From the NCBI GenBank assembly GCA_029935135.1, contig JAOZKX010000012.1, positions 1 to 14,597 of the forward strand: a stretch of DNA of 14,597 bases, read 5' to 3'. The notes under the pieces were generated by a model that saw only the letters and a list, made by a program, of their open reading frames with translations, did no database searches and was not told the origin of the DNA. A program made the translations under genes and the position numbers. How positions within the stretch are numbered: position 1 is the first letter of the stretch; each line of letters opens with the position of its first letter. Shown piece after piece: positions 7,092 through 13,895 of the stretch. Origin of the DNA: Desulfocapsa sp. GTDB lineage: Bacteria > Desulfobacterota > Desulfobulbia > Desulfobulbales > Desulfocapsaceae.

Positions 7092-7163
7092 ATATCTTAA
7101 AAAGATTACGCTTAATTTCAAATTGTATCAAAGAAATCAAACCTTTTCAAGCGAGTGTTTTTT

Positions 7164-8054
7164 ATGAAAGGAATTATCCTTGCCGGCGGCTCCGGCACCA
7201 GACTCTATCCTTTGACAAAAGTATTATCCAAACAGCTTATCCCTGTCTACGACAAACCAATGATCTACTACCCCCTGTCTGTCCTGATGCTGGCAGGGAT
7301 TCGTGACATTCTGATCATATCCACCCCCCACGACCTGCCTCAATTTAAAAACCTGTTCGGAGACGGATCCCACCTGGGGCTCCGCATCAGTTACGAAGAG
7401 CAACCCAAACCGGAAGGACTTGCCCAGGCTTTTCTGATAGGAAAATCATTTATTGGAGATGACAATGTGGCCCTTATCCTGGGTGACAACATTTTCTTTG
7501 GCTCTGGATTTTCCACTGTGCTTGAGCAATGCTCCAAACTTAAAGAAGGTGGCTTAATCTTCGGCTATCCAGTCAGAGACCCGGAACGCTACGGAGTGGT
7601 TGAGTTTGACGCGGACAATAAAGTAATTGCCATTGAAGAAAAACCGGACAAACCAAAATCGAAATTTGCCGTCCCCGGCCTCTACTTTTATGACAATGAT
7701 GTTATTGCTATTGCCGAGGCAGTCAAACCATCTCCCCGCGGAGAGCTGGAAATAACCGATATCAACATGGAATATCTGCGCCGGGGTAAACTTCGCGTCC
7801 AGCCTCTCAGCCGTGGTTTTTGCTGGCTGGATACCGGAACCCATGAATCCCTGCAGCAGGCATCCAGTTATATGGAGGCAGTGCAGAACAGACAGGGCTT
7901 AAAAGTTGCCTGTATCGAAGAGATTGCCTACAGCCTTGGCTACATTGACAGCGGACAGATGGAAGAGCTAGCCAAAGATATGTTAAAAAACCAGTATGGC
8001 CAATATCTTATGGAGATAATAGCCGAACACGAATCTGAGCACCTGTTCCAATGA
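7164..8054 (+). CDS. rmlA: Glucose-1-phosphate thymidylyltransferase
   Basis: A 296-residue cytoplasmic nucleotidyltransferase making dTDP-glucose from glucose-1-P and dTTP, the first step to dTDP-L-rhamnose. Family blocks in order are [13 protein letters not shown] (6-18), [18 protein letters not shown], the LGDNIFFG metal/sugar segment near residue 110, [15 protein letters not shown], and GELEITDIN followed by [13 protein letters not shown]. Length and all blocks match RmlA (RfbA). A GTG three codons upstream (7155) could add MFF, but family members begin MKGIILAGG, so ATG 7164 was chosen. Neither start has a good ribosome binding site. The stop codon overlaps the rmlD start (ATGA at 8051-8054), which implies translational coupling. 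It diverges from manB. Confidence 0.95.
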   Translation: MKGIILAGGSGTRLYPLTKVLSKQLIPVYDKPMIYYPLSVLMLAGIRDILIISTPHDLPQFKNLFGDGSHLGLRISYEEQPKPEGLAQAFLIGKSFIGDDNVALILGDNIFFGSGFSTVLEQCSKLKEGGLIFGYPVRDPERYGVVEFDADNKVIAIEEKPDKPKSKFAVPGLYFYDNDVIAIAEAVKPSPRGELEITDINMEYLRRGKLRVQPLSRGFCWLDTGTHESLQQASSYMEAVQNRQGLKVACIEEIAYSLGYIDSGQMEELAKDMLKNQYGQYLMEIIAEHESEHLFQ

Positions 8055-8932
8055 AAATTCTTATCAGCGGCGGCTATGGCCAACTGGGTCACGATGTCAA
8101 CCGGATTCTCAGCCCGGAACATACTGTTGTTCCATTAAGTTCCAGGGATCTGGACATCGGCAACCTGACAGCTGTCCGCGACATGGTAAACAGCCAGTGC
8201 CCGGATATCATAGTTAATTGTGGGGCTTACACAGCGGTTGACAACTGTGAGAAAGAAAAAGAAGCGGCCTGGAAAGTCAATGCTGAAGGCCCCGGGAATC
8301 TGGCCAGGGCCATGGAAGAAAATGGAGGTAGACTTATCCACATCTCCACGGACTATGTATTCGACGGCAACAAGGCGGTAACGGACAGCTACAGTGAAGA
8401 TGACTCTGTTGGGCCATTATCAGAATACGGCAGGAGTAAACTGGCAGGCGAAGAGGCCATCCAAAAAAACGCACCTGATCATATTATCCTCCGCACCGCA
8501 TGGCTCTACGGCATGCATGGAAACAATTTCCTTAAAACCATGCTTCGTCTCAGCCTGGCTGACCCATCCCGGAAGCTAAAGGTCGTTAACGACCAACACG
8601 GCTCCCTCACCTGGACCAACTCTCTGGCCAGGCAGATCAACAATGTCCTCTCCTCTGAGATACAGGGAATCGTGCATGCTACCGCCACAGGTTCATCCAC
8701 CTGGTACGAAGGAGCCTGCTACTTTCTTGATGCCATGAAAGTCCCGTACACATTGGCGCCATGTACAACTGCAGAATACCCGACCCCTGCCCATCGCCCC
8801 ACCAACTCAATCCTTACAAACAGGCGCCTGGAACAGGCAGGATGTTCAGTGTTTACTTCCTGGAAGCAGGATATTGACGATTTTACAGATAGGTACAGGG
8901 AAGAACTTCTCCTGAAACTGAAAGCAGGCTAA
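8051..8932 (+). CDS. rmlD: dTDP-4-dehydrorhamnose reductase
   Basis: A 293-residue NAD(P)H-dependent short-chain reductase that reduces dTDP-4-dehydro-rhamnose to dTDP-L-rhamnose. The nucleotide-binding loop is GGYGQLG (7-13). The STDYVFDG block (99-106) and the catalytic pair Y126 and K130 (YGRSK) are intact, followed by RTAWLYG and the substrate-domain block [12 protein letters not shown]. The start overlaps the rmlA stop by 4 bp. rmlB (dehydratase) and rmlC (epimerase) are missing from this cluster although rmlD needs their product, so they should be elsewhere in the genome. The stop codon is followed immediately by a long palindromic element. Confidence 0.95.
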   Translation: MKILISGGYGQLGHDVNRILSPEHTVVPLSSRDLDIGNLTAVRDMVNSQCPDIIVNCGAYTAVDNCEKEKEAAWKVNAEGPGNLARAMEENGGRLIHISTDYVFDGNKAVTDSYSEDDSVGPLSEYGRSKLAGEEAIQKNAPDHIILRTAWLYGMHGNNFLKTMLRLSLADPSRKLKVVNDQHGSLTWTNSLARQINNVLSSEIQGIVHATATGSSTWYEGACYFLDAMKVPYTLAPCTTAEYPTPAHRPTNSILTNRRLEQAGCSVFTSWKQDIDDFTDRYREELLLKLKAG

Positions 8933-9090
8933 GGACTTGTAACGAAATAAACTTTACAATATTACGCAGGATTTTTGTTCATAATCAAGGATGGAAAATA
9001 AGCGCATAGCTTAGCTATGTAATTGTTTGCCATCCGCAGAGTATGGGCAAAAAGACAAGTAAGATGTAAAGGTTATTAAGGCACAAGCCC
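8933..9090. repeat. 158-bp imperfect palindrome (MITE-like or large hairpin element)
   Basis: The two halves are complementary almost end to end, with nearly no indels, around a centre near 9012. Matching blocks are GGACTTGT (8933-8940) with ACAAGCCC (9083-9090), CTTTACA (8952) with TGTAAAG (9065-9071), TTAC (8962) with GTAA (9059), TTTTTG (8972-8977) with CAAAAA (9048-9053), CATA (8980) with TATG (9042), GGATGG (8989-8994) with CCATCC (9030-9035), and CATAGC (9005-9010) with GCTATG (9014-9019) around a TTA loop. It begins on the base after the rmlD stop codon and lies between convergent genes. It encodes no protein. It could be a non-autonomous mobile repeat that also ends transcription on both sides; this is inferred from its form. 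Confidence 0.7.
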
Positions 9091-9106
9091 TAAGGACAGC
9101 ATCCCC

Positions 9107-9478
9107 TTAACTGATATCAGCAAAACCAAATTCTTCTATAAGTGATGTAATGGTTTTTTCGGTTTCCCCTGCCAGGTCATGAATCTTAAACCCTGTCACA
9201 TGAAAATCCGGGTTATCATCCGGATGACACCAGCGACTGACGGCACTGAATACGACATCATCCCTGCCTATAATATCCTGTGGCAAACGCATACGCAAAC
9301 GATACTCCTCGTTTACAGCAATAGGGTCATCACTGAGCAGCATGAGCCCCTTGGGCGACAAGTCAATTAAATGGCCGACAACCCGACTGCTCATCCCATC
9401 AAATACCCGCAGGTAGAACACCAAATGCTGTCGCCTTATCTGTCGTTTTTCTTTACCCTTTTCTTCTCTCTCTATCAC
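9107..9478 (-). CDS. PilZ domain protein (probable c-di-GMP receptor)
   Basis: A 123-residue, single-domain cytosolic protein. The binding signature is present as RQIRR (R12 and R16) and DLSPKG (39-44), followed by the LMLLSD strand and SAVSRWCHPDDNPDFHVTGFKI, which fits the second half of the PilZ barrel. The N-terminus is highly charged (E/K/R-rich), as is common ahead of the arginine motif. The start appears to be GTG (9476-9478), with a GGGGGGAGAG ribosome binding site (complement of 9485-9494) a few bases upstream. It starts 21 bp after the UPF0280 gene on the same strand and is probably co-transcribed with it. It is only distantly similar to the other PilZ gene in the window, so the two are not a recent duplication. 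Confidence 0.82.
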   Translation of the reverse strand: MIEREEKGKEKRQIRRQHLVFYLRVFDGMSSRVVGHLIDLSPKGLMLLSDDPIAVNEEYRLRMRLPQDIIGRDDVVFSAVSRWCHPDDNPDFHVTGFKIHDLAGETEKTITSLIEEFGFADIS

Positions 9479-9499
9479 CTTGTCTCTCCCCCCATGTGT

Positions 9500-10276
9500 C
9501 TACATGTTGGTTTGTATCAGTTTCACATCACCAACCGCACCCATTAATTCTCCACAAATAACCACAACTCCCAAAAGTCCCTGAATATCATTTGCTGCCT
9601 CAAGAGCCCTTGCCACTCCTTTTTTTCCGCCACTGACCCGCCCCACTTCATTACCAAGACGAGTGGCAGCGGCATCTGCCAGTGGCGTTGAGCTGGCCAG
9701 TACCGTCACGGAATCTGCCTCTCCCAGACTGAGGGAATGCCCCACTGTCCCGGAAGATGTACAAATCCCCAGAGGCATCTGTTTTTTTGCTACCTGTACT
9801 CCGACCTTGTAGCTTAAGGGGGACTCTCCGGCAAAGATTGCCACCGTACACTCCTGGCTTCTCTGCAGGAATATATCCCCACCATTTTCCACCATGACCT
9901 CAGACTGCCCCTGTGCCAGCAACCCTTTGCCGACATATTCGGCAACAGTTCCGGCAACAGCAGCCATGGGCCCAACTCCTGCCTGCCTGCCTGCGAGCAG
10001 CATATCCCGTACCAGGGGTGGTGCAGTTTTATCTTCCGGAAGTGGATCCAGACTTGCACAAAAACGGGGATACTTTACAATGTAGCTCTCCAGTTGAGAT
10101 CTGCATTGGAGGATAAGATCTGTAACCTGTTGTTGAAGATCTTCAGCAGCAAGGATATGAAGATCTGTTTCTTCTATCCTCACCTGGGTAGACACTAAGC
10201 CTGAGCGGGAGATCAGTTTACGATACTCTCTCTTACAATATGATGACGGCTTTTTTTTGCGCTTTACAGACTTCAT
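9500..10276 (-). CDS. UPF0280 family protein (ApbE-like fold, function unknown)
   Basis: A 258-residue protein recognised as UPF0280, a family seen in methanogens and anaerobic bacteria and related in fold to ApbE flavin transferases. The family core is visible: YRKLISRSGLVSTQVRIEETDL near the N-terminus, then GVGPMAAVAGTVAEYVG, VENGGDIFL, ICTSSGTVGHSLSLGEADSVTVLA, and ADAAATRLGNEVG. The GMAAVAG and ENGGDI blocks resemble the ApbE nucleotide- and metal-binding region, but enzymatic activity is not established. The frame stays open to 10312; the ATG at 10274-10276 was chosen because it leaves only a short, lysine-rich lead before the conserved region. No good ribosome binding site is seen. It sits head-to-head, 10 bp from a divergent gene, and is followed by a PilZ gene. 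No signal peptide is visible. Confidence 0.85.
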   Translation of the reverse strand: MKSVKRKKKPSSYCKREYRKLISRSGLVSTQVRIEETDLHILAAEDLQQQVTDLILQCRSQLESYIVKYPRFCASLDPLPEDKTAPPLVRDMLLAGRQAGVGPMAAVAGTVAEYVGKGLLAQGQSEVMVENGGDIFLQRSQECTVAIFAGESPLSYKVGVQVAKKQMPLGICTSSGTVGHSLSLGEADSVTVLASSTPLADAAATRLGNEVGRVSGGKKGVARALEAANDIQGLLGVVVICGELMGAVGDVKLIQTNM

Positions 10277-10286
10277 AACTTTATTT

Positions 10287-10925
10287 ATGCCATCTATTCC
10301 ACATCTTGTCATTCTTTTTACCCGTTATCCACACCCGGGCAAATGTAAAAGCAGACTTGCCCCGGCTTTAGGCATGAATGGCGCAATGAAAATCCATAAA
10401 GAGCTCGTTCACCATGTCCTGCAGCAGCTCGACACCCATATTCTTCAAAGTGGCAGTGAATTACAGATTCATTACGACGGGGGAACTCTGCAGAAGATGC
10501 AAACCTGGCTTGGTGCAACATATTCCTACTGTAAGCAGCAGGGAGACAGCCTTGGTCAACGAATGTCATATGCTTTTGCCAAGAGTCTGCCCAGGAAACA
10601 GTCTGTCCTCCTTATTGGTTCTGACTGTCCTGCTATTACAGCCACCCTGCTGACAGAAGCGACCAATGCCCTCAGCAAAAAGGATATGGTTATCGGCCCA
10701 ACGCACGATGGCGGCTACTACCTTATTGGACTGACGGCGAAAATTAGTAATGACAAACGCAGCCAGCTATTCAGGGACATCCCCTGGTCCACCTCTGATG
10801 TTCTCACAAAAACCATGCAGCGTGCAGAAGAACAACAGTTAACCAGTCACAGACTCCCAACACTCCATGATATCGATACCCCGGAAGATCTCAAATATTT
10901 CCATCATCATCCCCACGCTGAATGA
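10287..10925 (+). CDS. TIGR04282/DUF2064 family glycosyltransferase-like protein
   Basis: A 212-residue protein of the nucleotide-diphospho-sugar transferase fold. Family blocks are VILFTRYPHPGKCKSRLAPALG (8-29), QQGDSLGQRM, LIGSDCPAI, the highly typical GPTHDGGYYLIGL, and LHDIDTPEDL near the end. Databases name the family after a proposed role in arsenosugar biosynthesis, but it is widespread outside arsenic loci, and I see no arsM or radical-SAM partner here. The start ATG (10287-10289) places VILFTRYP five residues in, as in homologues; a TTG at 10257 would add ten residues and overlap the divergent UPF0280 gene. No ribosome binding site is evident. Its 3' end overlaps the TIGR04283 gene by 59 bp, a recurrent partner of this family. 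Confidence 0.88.
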   Translation: MPSIPHLVILFTRYPHPGKCKSRLAPALGMNGAMKIHKELVHHVLQQLDTHILQSGSELQIHYDGGTLQKMQTWLGATYSYCKQQGDSLGQRMSYAFAKSLPRKQSVLLIGSDCPAITATLLTEATNALSKKDMVIGPTHDGGYYLIGLTAKISNDKRSQLFRDIPWSTSDVLTKTMQRAEEQQLTSHRLPTLHDIDTPEDLKYFHHHPHAE

Positions 10926-11607
10926 AGCGGAAAACCTCTCTGCCCTGCAACCGCTTACGGAAATGGTTGCTGAATGCATCGTGGTTGACGGAGGAAGTAA
11001 TGATGGCACCGTCCGTAATGCTCAGAAGATGGGCTTTATTGTTGAAGAATGTTCAGGGGGACGGGGAGCACAGTTAAATCATGGTGCCGCCAGGGCCACA
11101 GCGCCCATTCTCCTTTTTCTCCACGCCGACACCCTGCTGCCCGCTGATTTTCCCCTGGCAATAACAGAATGCCTGGCAGATCCGGAGACAATCATGGGGG
11201 CCTTTCGCCTACAGATACAAAATGGTGGAATCCTCTTGCAACTGATCTGTTCACTGGCGAATATCCGATCCCGCTTTCTCCAGCTTCCCTACGGCGACCA
11301 GTCCTTTTTTCTGCGCAAAAAAATATTTGGAAAACTCAAAGGATTTCCAGAACAGGCAATTATGGAAGATTTTATTTTCGTTAAGCGAGCAAAAAAACTG
11401 GGTTCAGTAGTCACCCTGCAGCAAAAAGTAGTGACCTCAGGGAGACGCTGGCAACGCCTGGGAGTCATCCGCACAACCTGTATCAACCAGCTTGTTATTA
11501 CCGGATTTTATCTGGGGGTACCGCTGGAAAAGCTCGCCTTATTCTACCGACGCGGGTGCATCTTCGGGAAACTCAGTGGCCACAAAAGGCCTGACCACAG
11601 CCTCTGA
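10867..11607 (+). CDS. TIGR04283 family glycosyltransferase (GT2)
   Basis: A 246-residue GT-A glycosyltransferase of family 2. Blocks in order are ISIIIPTLNEAENL (about 11-24), CIVVDGGSNDGTV, LLFLHADTLLP (the DxD-like metal site), MGAFRLQI, PYGDQSFFLRKKIFGKLKGFPE, IMEDFIF, and GRRWQRLGVIRTT. All fit TIGR04283. The donor and acceptor are unknown; the arsenosugar label in the family name is not supported by neighbours here. The only reasonable start, ATG 10867, lies inside the previous gene (59-bp overlap), so translation is likely coupled. The 3' end overlaps the convergent cvpA gene by 69 bp: the conserved domain ends near LALFYRR, and the last 17 residues or so are extra. No membrane segment is clear apart from a hydrophobic patch at LVITGFYLGV. 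Confidence 0.88.
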   Translation: MISIPRKISNISIIIPTLNEAENLSALQPLTEMVAECIVVDGGSNDGTVRNAQKMGFIVEECSGGRGAQLNHGAARATAPILLFLHADTLLPADFPLAITECLADPETIMGAFRLQIQNGGILLQLICSLANIRSRFLQLPYGDQSFFLRKKIFGKLKGFPEQAIMEDFIFVKRAKKLGSVVTLQQKVVTSGRRWQRLGVIRTTCINQLVITGFYLGVPLEKLALFYRRGCIFGKLSGHKRPDHSL

Positions 11608-12153
11608 CAATTGCGCTGCATCTTCCGGTGAAATGGCGACCTCTTTTGGAGTAAAGGCTTTACGCATATTCTCATCTTTAATCAAGGCCCGAAACTGCCC
11701 AGTAGCCTGTTTCACATAGGGACACAAGGAACAACTGCGAATCATCGGATTTTCCGGAGCCAGGACACCTGTCAAAACCATATTCAATAAAATAACAAGA
11801 AGCCCCCCCTTGACAACACCAAGCACCCCACCAAGGAGTTTATCAAACCAGCTGGCGATGGTAAGTTCCACAACCCTGGCCAGCCCCTTACCAAAAAGCA
11901 TGGTGAGTACATAGGTAAGAGCAAAAAGGATCGCATAGGATGTCCAGAAAACGGCATGCGGATTATCAGTTACTTCTCGTAAAAAAGGAAAGAGTTTGTC
12001 GTGATACTGGCCGGCAATCAGATAGCCGACAACAAGGGCCACCAGAACAGTTACCTGACGCAGGAACCCAACCCAGAAGCCACGAAGGGTAAAAAGAAGC
12101 AGCAAGGCGATGATAACAAAATCATATCCGGTCAGATGGATGGCGCTAGTCAT
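11539..12153 (-). CDS. cvpA: CvpA family integral membrane protein
   Basis: A 204-residue inner-membrane protein of the CvpA family (named for colicin V production; in other bacteria linked to envelope stress tolerance). Four hydrophobic segments are visible: YDFVIIALLLLFTLRGFWVG, VTVLVALVVGYLIAG, FWTSYAILFALTYVLTMLFG and LLGGVLGVVKGGLLVILLNM. The DKLLGGVLGVVKG block is the family hallmark. The tail after about residue 140 is soluble and charged. Two starts are possible: ATG 12163-12165 with no ribosome binding site, and ATG 12151-12153, preceded by GGGA, which I chose. The 3' end overlaps the convergent glycosyltransferase by 69 bp. It diverges from the phosphopantetheinyl transferase across about 120 bp, which contains a TATAAA-like -10 on the minus strand (12196-12201) with a weak -35. 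Confidence 0.88.
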   Translation of the reverse strand: MTSAIHLTGYDFVIIALLLLFTLRGFWVGFLRQVTVLVALVVGYLIAGQYHDKLFPFLREVTDNPHAVFWTSYAILFALTYVLTMLFGKGLARVVELTIASWFDKLLGGVLGVVKGGLLVILLNMVLTGVLAPENPMIRSCSLCPYVKQATGQFRALIKDENMRKAFTPKEVAISPEDAAQLSEAVVRPFVATEFPEDAPASVE

Positions 12154-12273
12154 TAGGAATCCCATGCAAAATTAGACGATAGAGTGTAATACTACTTTAT
12201 AACTTAGATAGCAGGCACAGATGAAATTGCAAGGAATTTTCCAAATAATCCAGCCCTGGCTGATTACAAAATA

Positions 12274-13047
12274 ATGCTAACTCCTATACCTACCAGGCTT
12301 GTAGCACTTTGTAATACTCTTTATCCAAACCTGGACATATCGGCTTGGATACTGCCCATAGAGAAAATGGCGACAATATCACCCGCTCTTGAGCAATGGC
12401 TGCATACTGATGAATTAACCCAGCTGAGCAGTTATACCTTTGAAAAACGGCAGAGAGAATGGCTGGCAGGAAGAATCTGCAGTAAAAAGGCTCTCCAGCA
12501 TTTCCTGCAGAGCAACAGCACAACCACACCTCCGAGTCATGCCAGTGCAAAAGTTGGATCGAAAGAATCCGGACAGCCATTTTTTAAACAGATCGATAGT
12601 GTTCCCCCGCCCTTCCCCAGACTCTCCATCACTCACTCCCATGGATATGCGGCAGCACTGGTGACTACAGTTCATTGCGGAATTGACATACAGTTGCCAG
12701 CGGACAATCTCCATCGTGTGAAAGATCATTTCTGCACAGCAGAAGAAGAAAGGCAACTGCAGCAATCCTTACCGGAACAGGACAAAATAACACAGCTCAC
12801 CTTGCTCTGGGCCGGTAAGGAGGCTCTTAAGAAAATGCTCAGCCACCAGGGCATTCCAGGTTTTCTGGCATTACAGCTACAAAGAATCAGCTGCCCAGAT
12901 CAGAACAATACCATCCTGACCTTCTGCAGGTCGGGGAACAGCCAATCATCATTTCCAGTGGCAACGACAACCCTCAACAGTGGCTATGGGCTTGCCATAG
13001 CCTGCCTGCGACATTCACCGCAAACCCTGCCCACTTCTACCATGTAA
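12274..13047 (+). CDS. 4'-phosphopantetheinyl transferase superfamily protein (Sfp-like)
   Basis: A 257-residue enzyme that would transfer phosphopantetheine from CoA to a carrier-protein serine. Sfp-type blocks are seen: FEKRQREWLAGRICSKKAL (56-74), LSITHSHGYAAALV (117-130), GIDIQ (136-140), FCTAEEERQL and LLWAGKEALKK (177-187). The aspartate D138 and the WxxKEA glutamate E183 are present, but the usual GIDIE glutamate is glutamine (Q140), so magnesium binding may differ. A proline/serine-rich stretch (about 80-115) separates the N-terminal part from the catalytic half. No carrier protein, polyketide or peptide synthetase gene is in the window, so its substrate is unknown. The start ATG (12274) has no clear ribosome binding site; M32 is an alternative. 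mutM follows after 8 bp, so the two are probably one transcript. Confidence 0.85.
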   Translation: MLTPIPTRLVALCNTLYPNLDISAWILPIEKMATISPALEQWLHTDELTQLSSYTFEKRQREWLAGRICSKKALQHFLQSNSTTTPPSHASAKVGSKESGQPFFKQIDSVPPPFPRLSITHSHGYAAALVTTVHCGIDIQLPADNLHRVKDHFCTAEEERQLQQSLPEQDKITQLTLLWAGKEALKKMLSHQGIPGFLALQLQRISCPDQNNTILTFCRSGNSQSSFPVATTTLNSGYGLAIACLRHSPQTLPTSTM

Positions 13048-13055
13048 AACACATT

Positions 13056-13895
13056 ATGCCAGAACTCCCGGAAGTTGAAGTTATTTGCCAGGGATTACAG
13101 TCCCATCTCCTCCAGCAGACGATTCTCACCGTGCACTGCTCTGGAAAAAATCTGCGAACCAGAATTGATTGCCAGGCACTACAGAAAGAACTCTGCAATG
13201 CAAAGATCGTCAGCCTGACCCGAAGGGCAAAATATCTGCTCCTGAAAACAGATACAGGTGCATCACTTATTATACACCTGGGAATGACTGGCAATCTTGG
13301 AATTTTCCCCCTTCACTCTGCAGGCAAAAAGCATGATCATGTCTGCTGGCTCCTGGGCAACAACACAGAGCTTCGCTATAACGACACCAGACGATTCGGC
13401 TCCATCCGCCTGCTGAAAAAAGCAGACAGCGCCAAGGAGGAAAAGGATTTTTTTGCAGCACTTGGACCGGAACCACTTTCTTCTGCCTGCACCACTGCCT
13501 ACCTTGTAAAAAAGGCAGAAAAACGGAAACAAGCCATAAAATCTTTTCTTATGGACAGCCATGTAATTGCCGGAATTGGCAACATTTACGCCAATGAGAC
13601 ATTGTTTACAACAGGAATACACCCTGGGCAGCCTGCCTCATCACTCTCTTCCAAACAGTGGAAACGCGTCCTGATTGCGCTTCGCAAAATACTCAAACAT
13701 GCCATTGCCTGTGGAGGGTCGACCATCAGTGACTTTGTTAATGCCTCGGGAGAAGGCGGCTATTTCCAGATGAATTTCAAGATCTATGGAAAGACAGGGG
13801 AACCCTGCTTACAATGCAGGACACATATAGAAAAAATAGAAGTGGGAGGAAGGGCGAGTTTTTTCTGTCCCAAATGTCAAAAAAAACTTGAGTGA
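13056..13895 (+). CDS. mutM: Formamidopyrimidine-DNA glycosylase
   Basis: A 279-residue base-excision repair enzyme that removes 8-oxoguanine and formamidopyrimidines and cleaves the abasic strand. The N-terminal PELPEVE gives the catalytic P2 and E3; K59 (RRAKYLLL) is the conserved lysine; HLGMTG and DTRRFG hold the DNA-inserting residues. GIGNIYANE (helix-two-turn-helix region) and GGSTISDFVNASGEGGYFQ follow. The C-terminal zinc finger is complete, with C251, C254, C271 and C274, and R266 between the pairs as the lesion-contacting arginine. The length is normal. The ATG at 13056 is fixed by the need for processed P2; a ribosome binding site is not obvious, so coupling to the upstream gene, 8 bp away, is likely. 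The 3' end overlaps the convergent moeA by 19 bp. Confidence 0.96.
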   Translation: MPELPEVEVICQGLQSHLLQQTILTVHCSGKNLRTRIDCQALQKELCNAKIVSLTRRAKYLLLKTDTGASLIIHLGMTGNLGIFPLHSAGKKHDHVCWLLGNNTELRYNDTRRFGSIRLLKKADSAKEEKDFFAALGPEPLSSACTTAYLVKKAEKRKQAIKSFLMDSHVIAGIGNIYANETLFTTGIHPGQPASSLSSKQWKRVLIALRKILKHAIACGGSTISDFVNASGEGGYFQMNFKIYGKTGEPCLQCRTHIEKIEVGGRASFFCPKCQKKLE

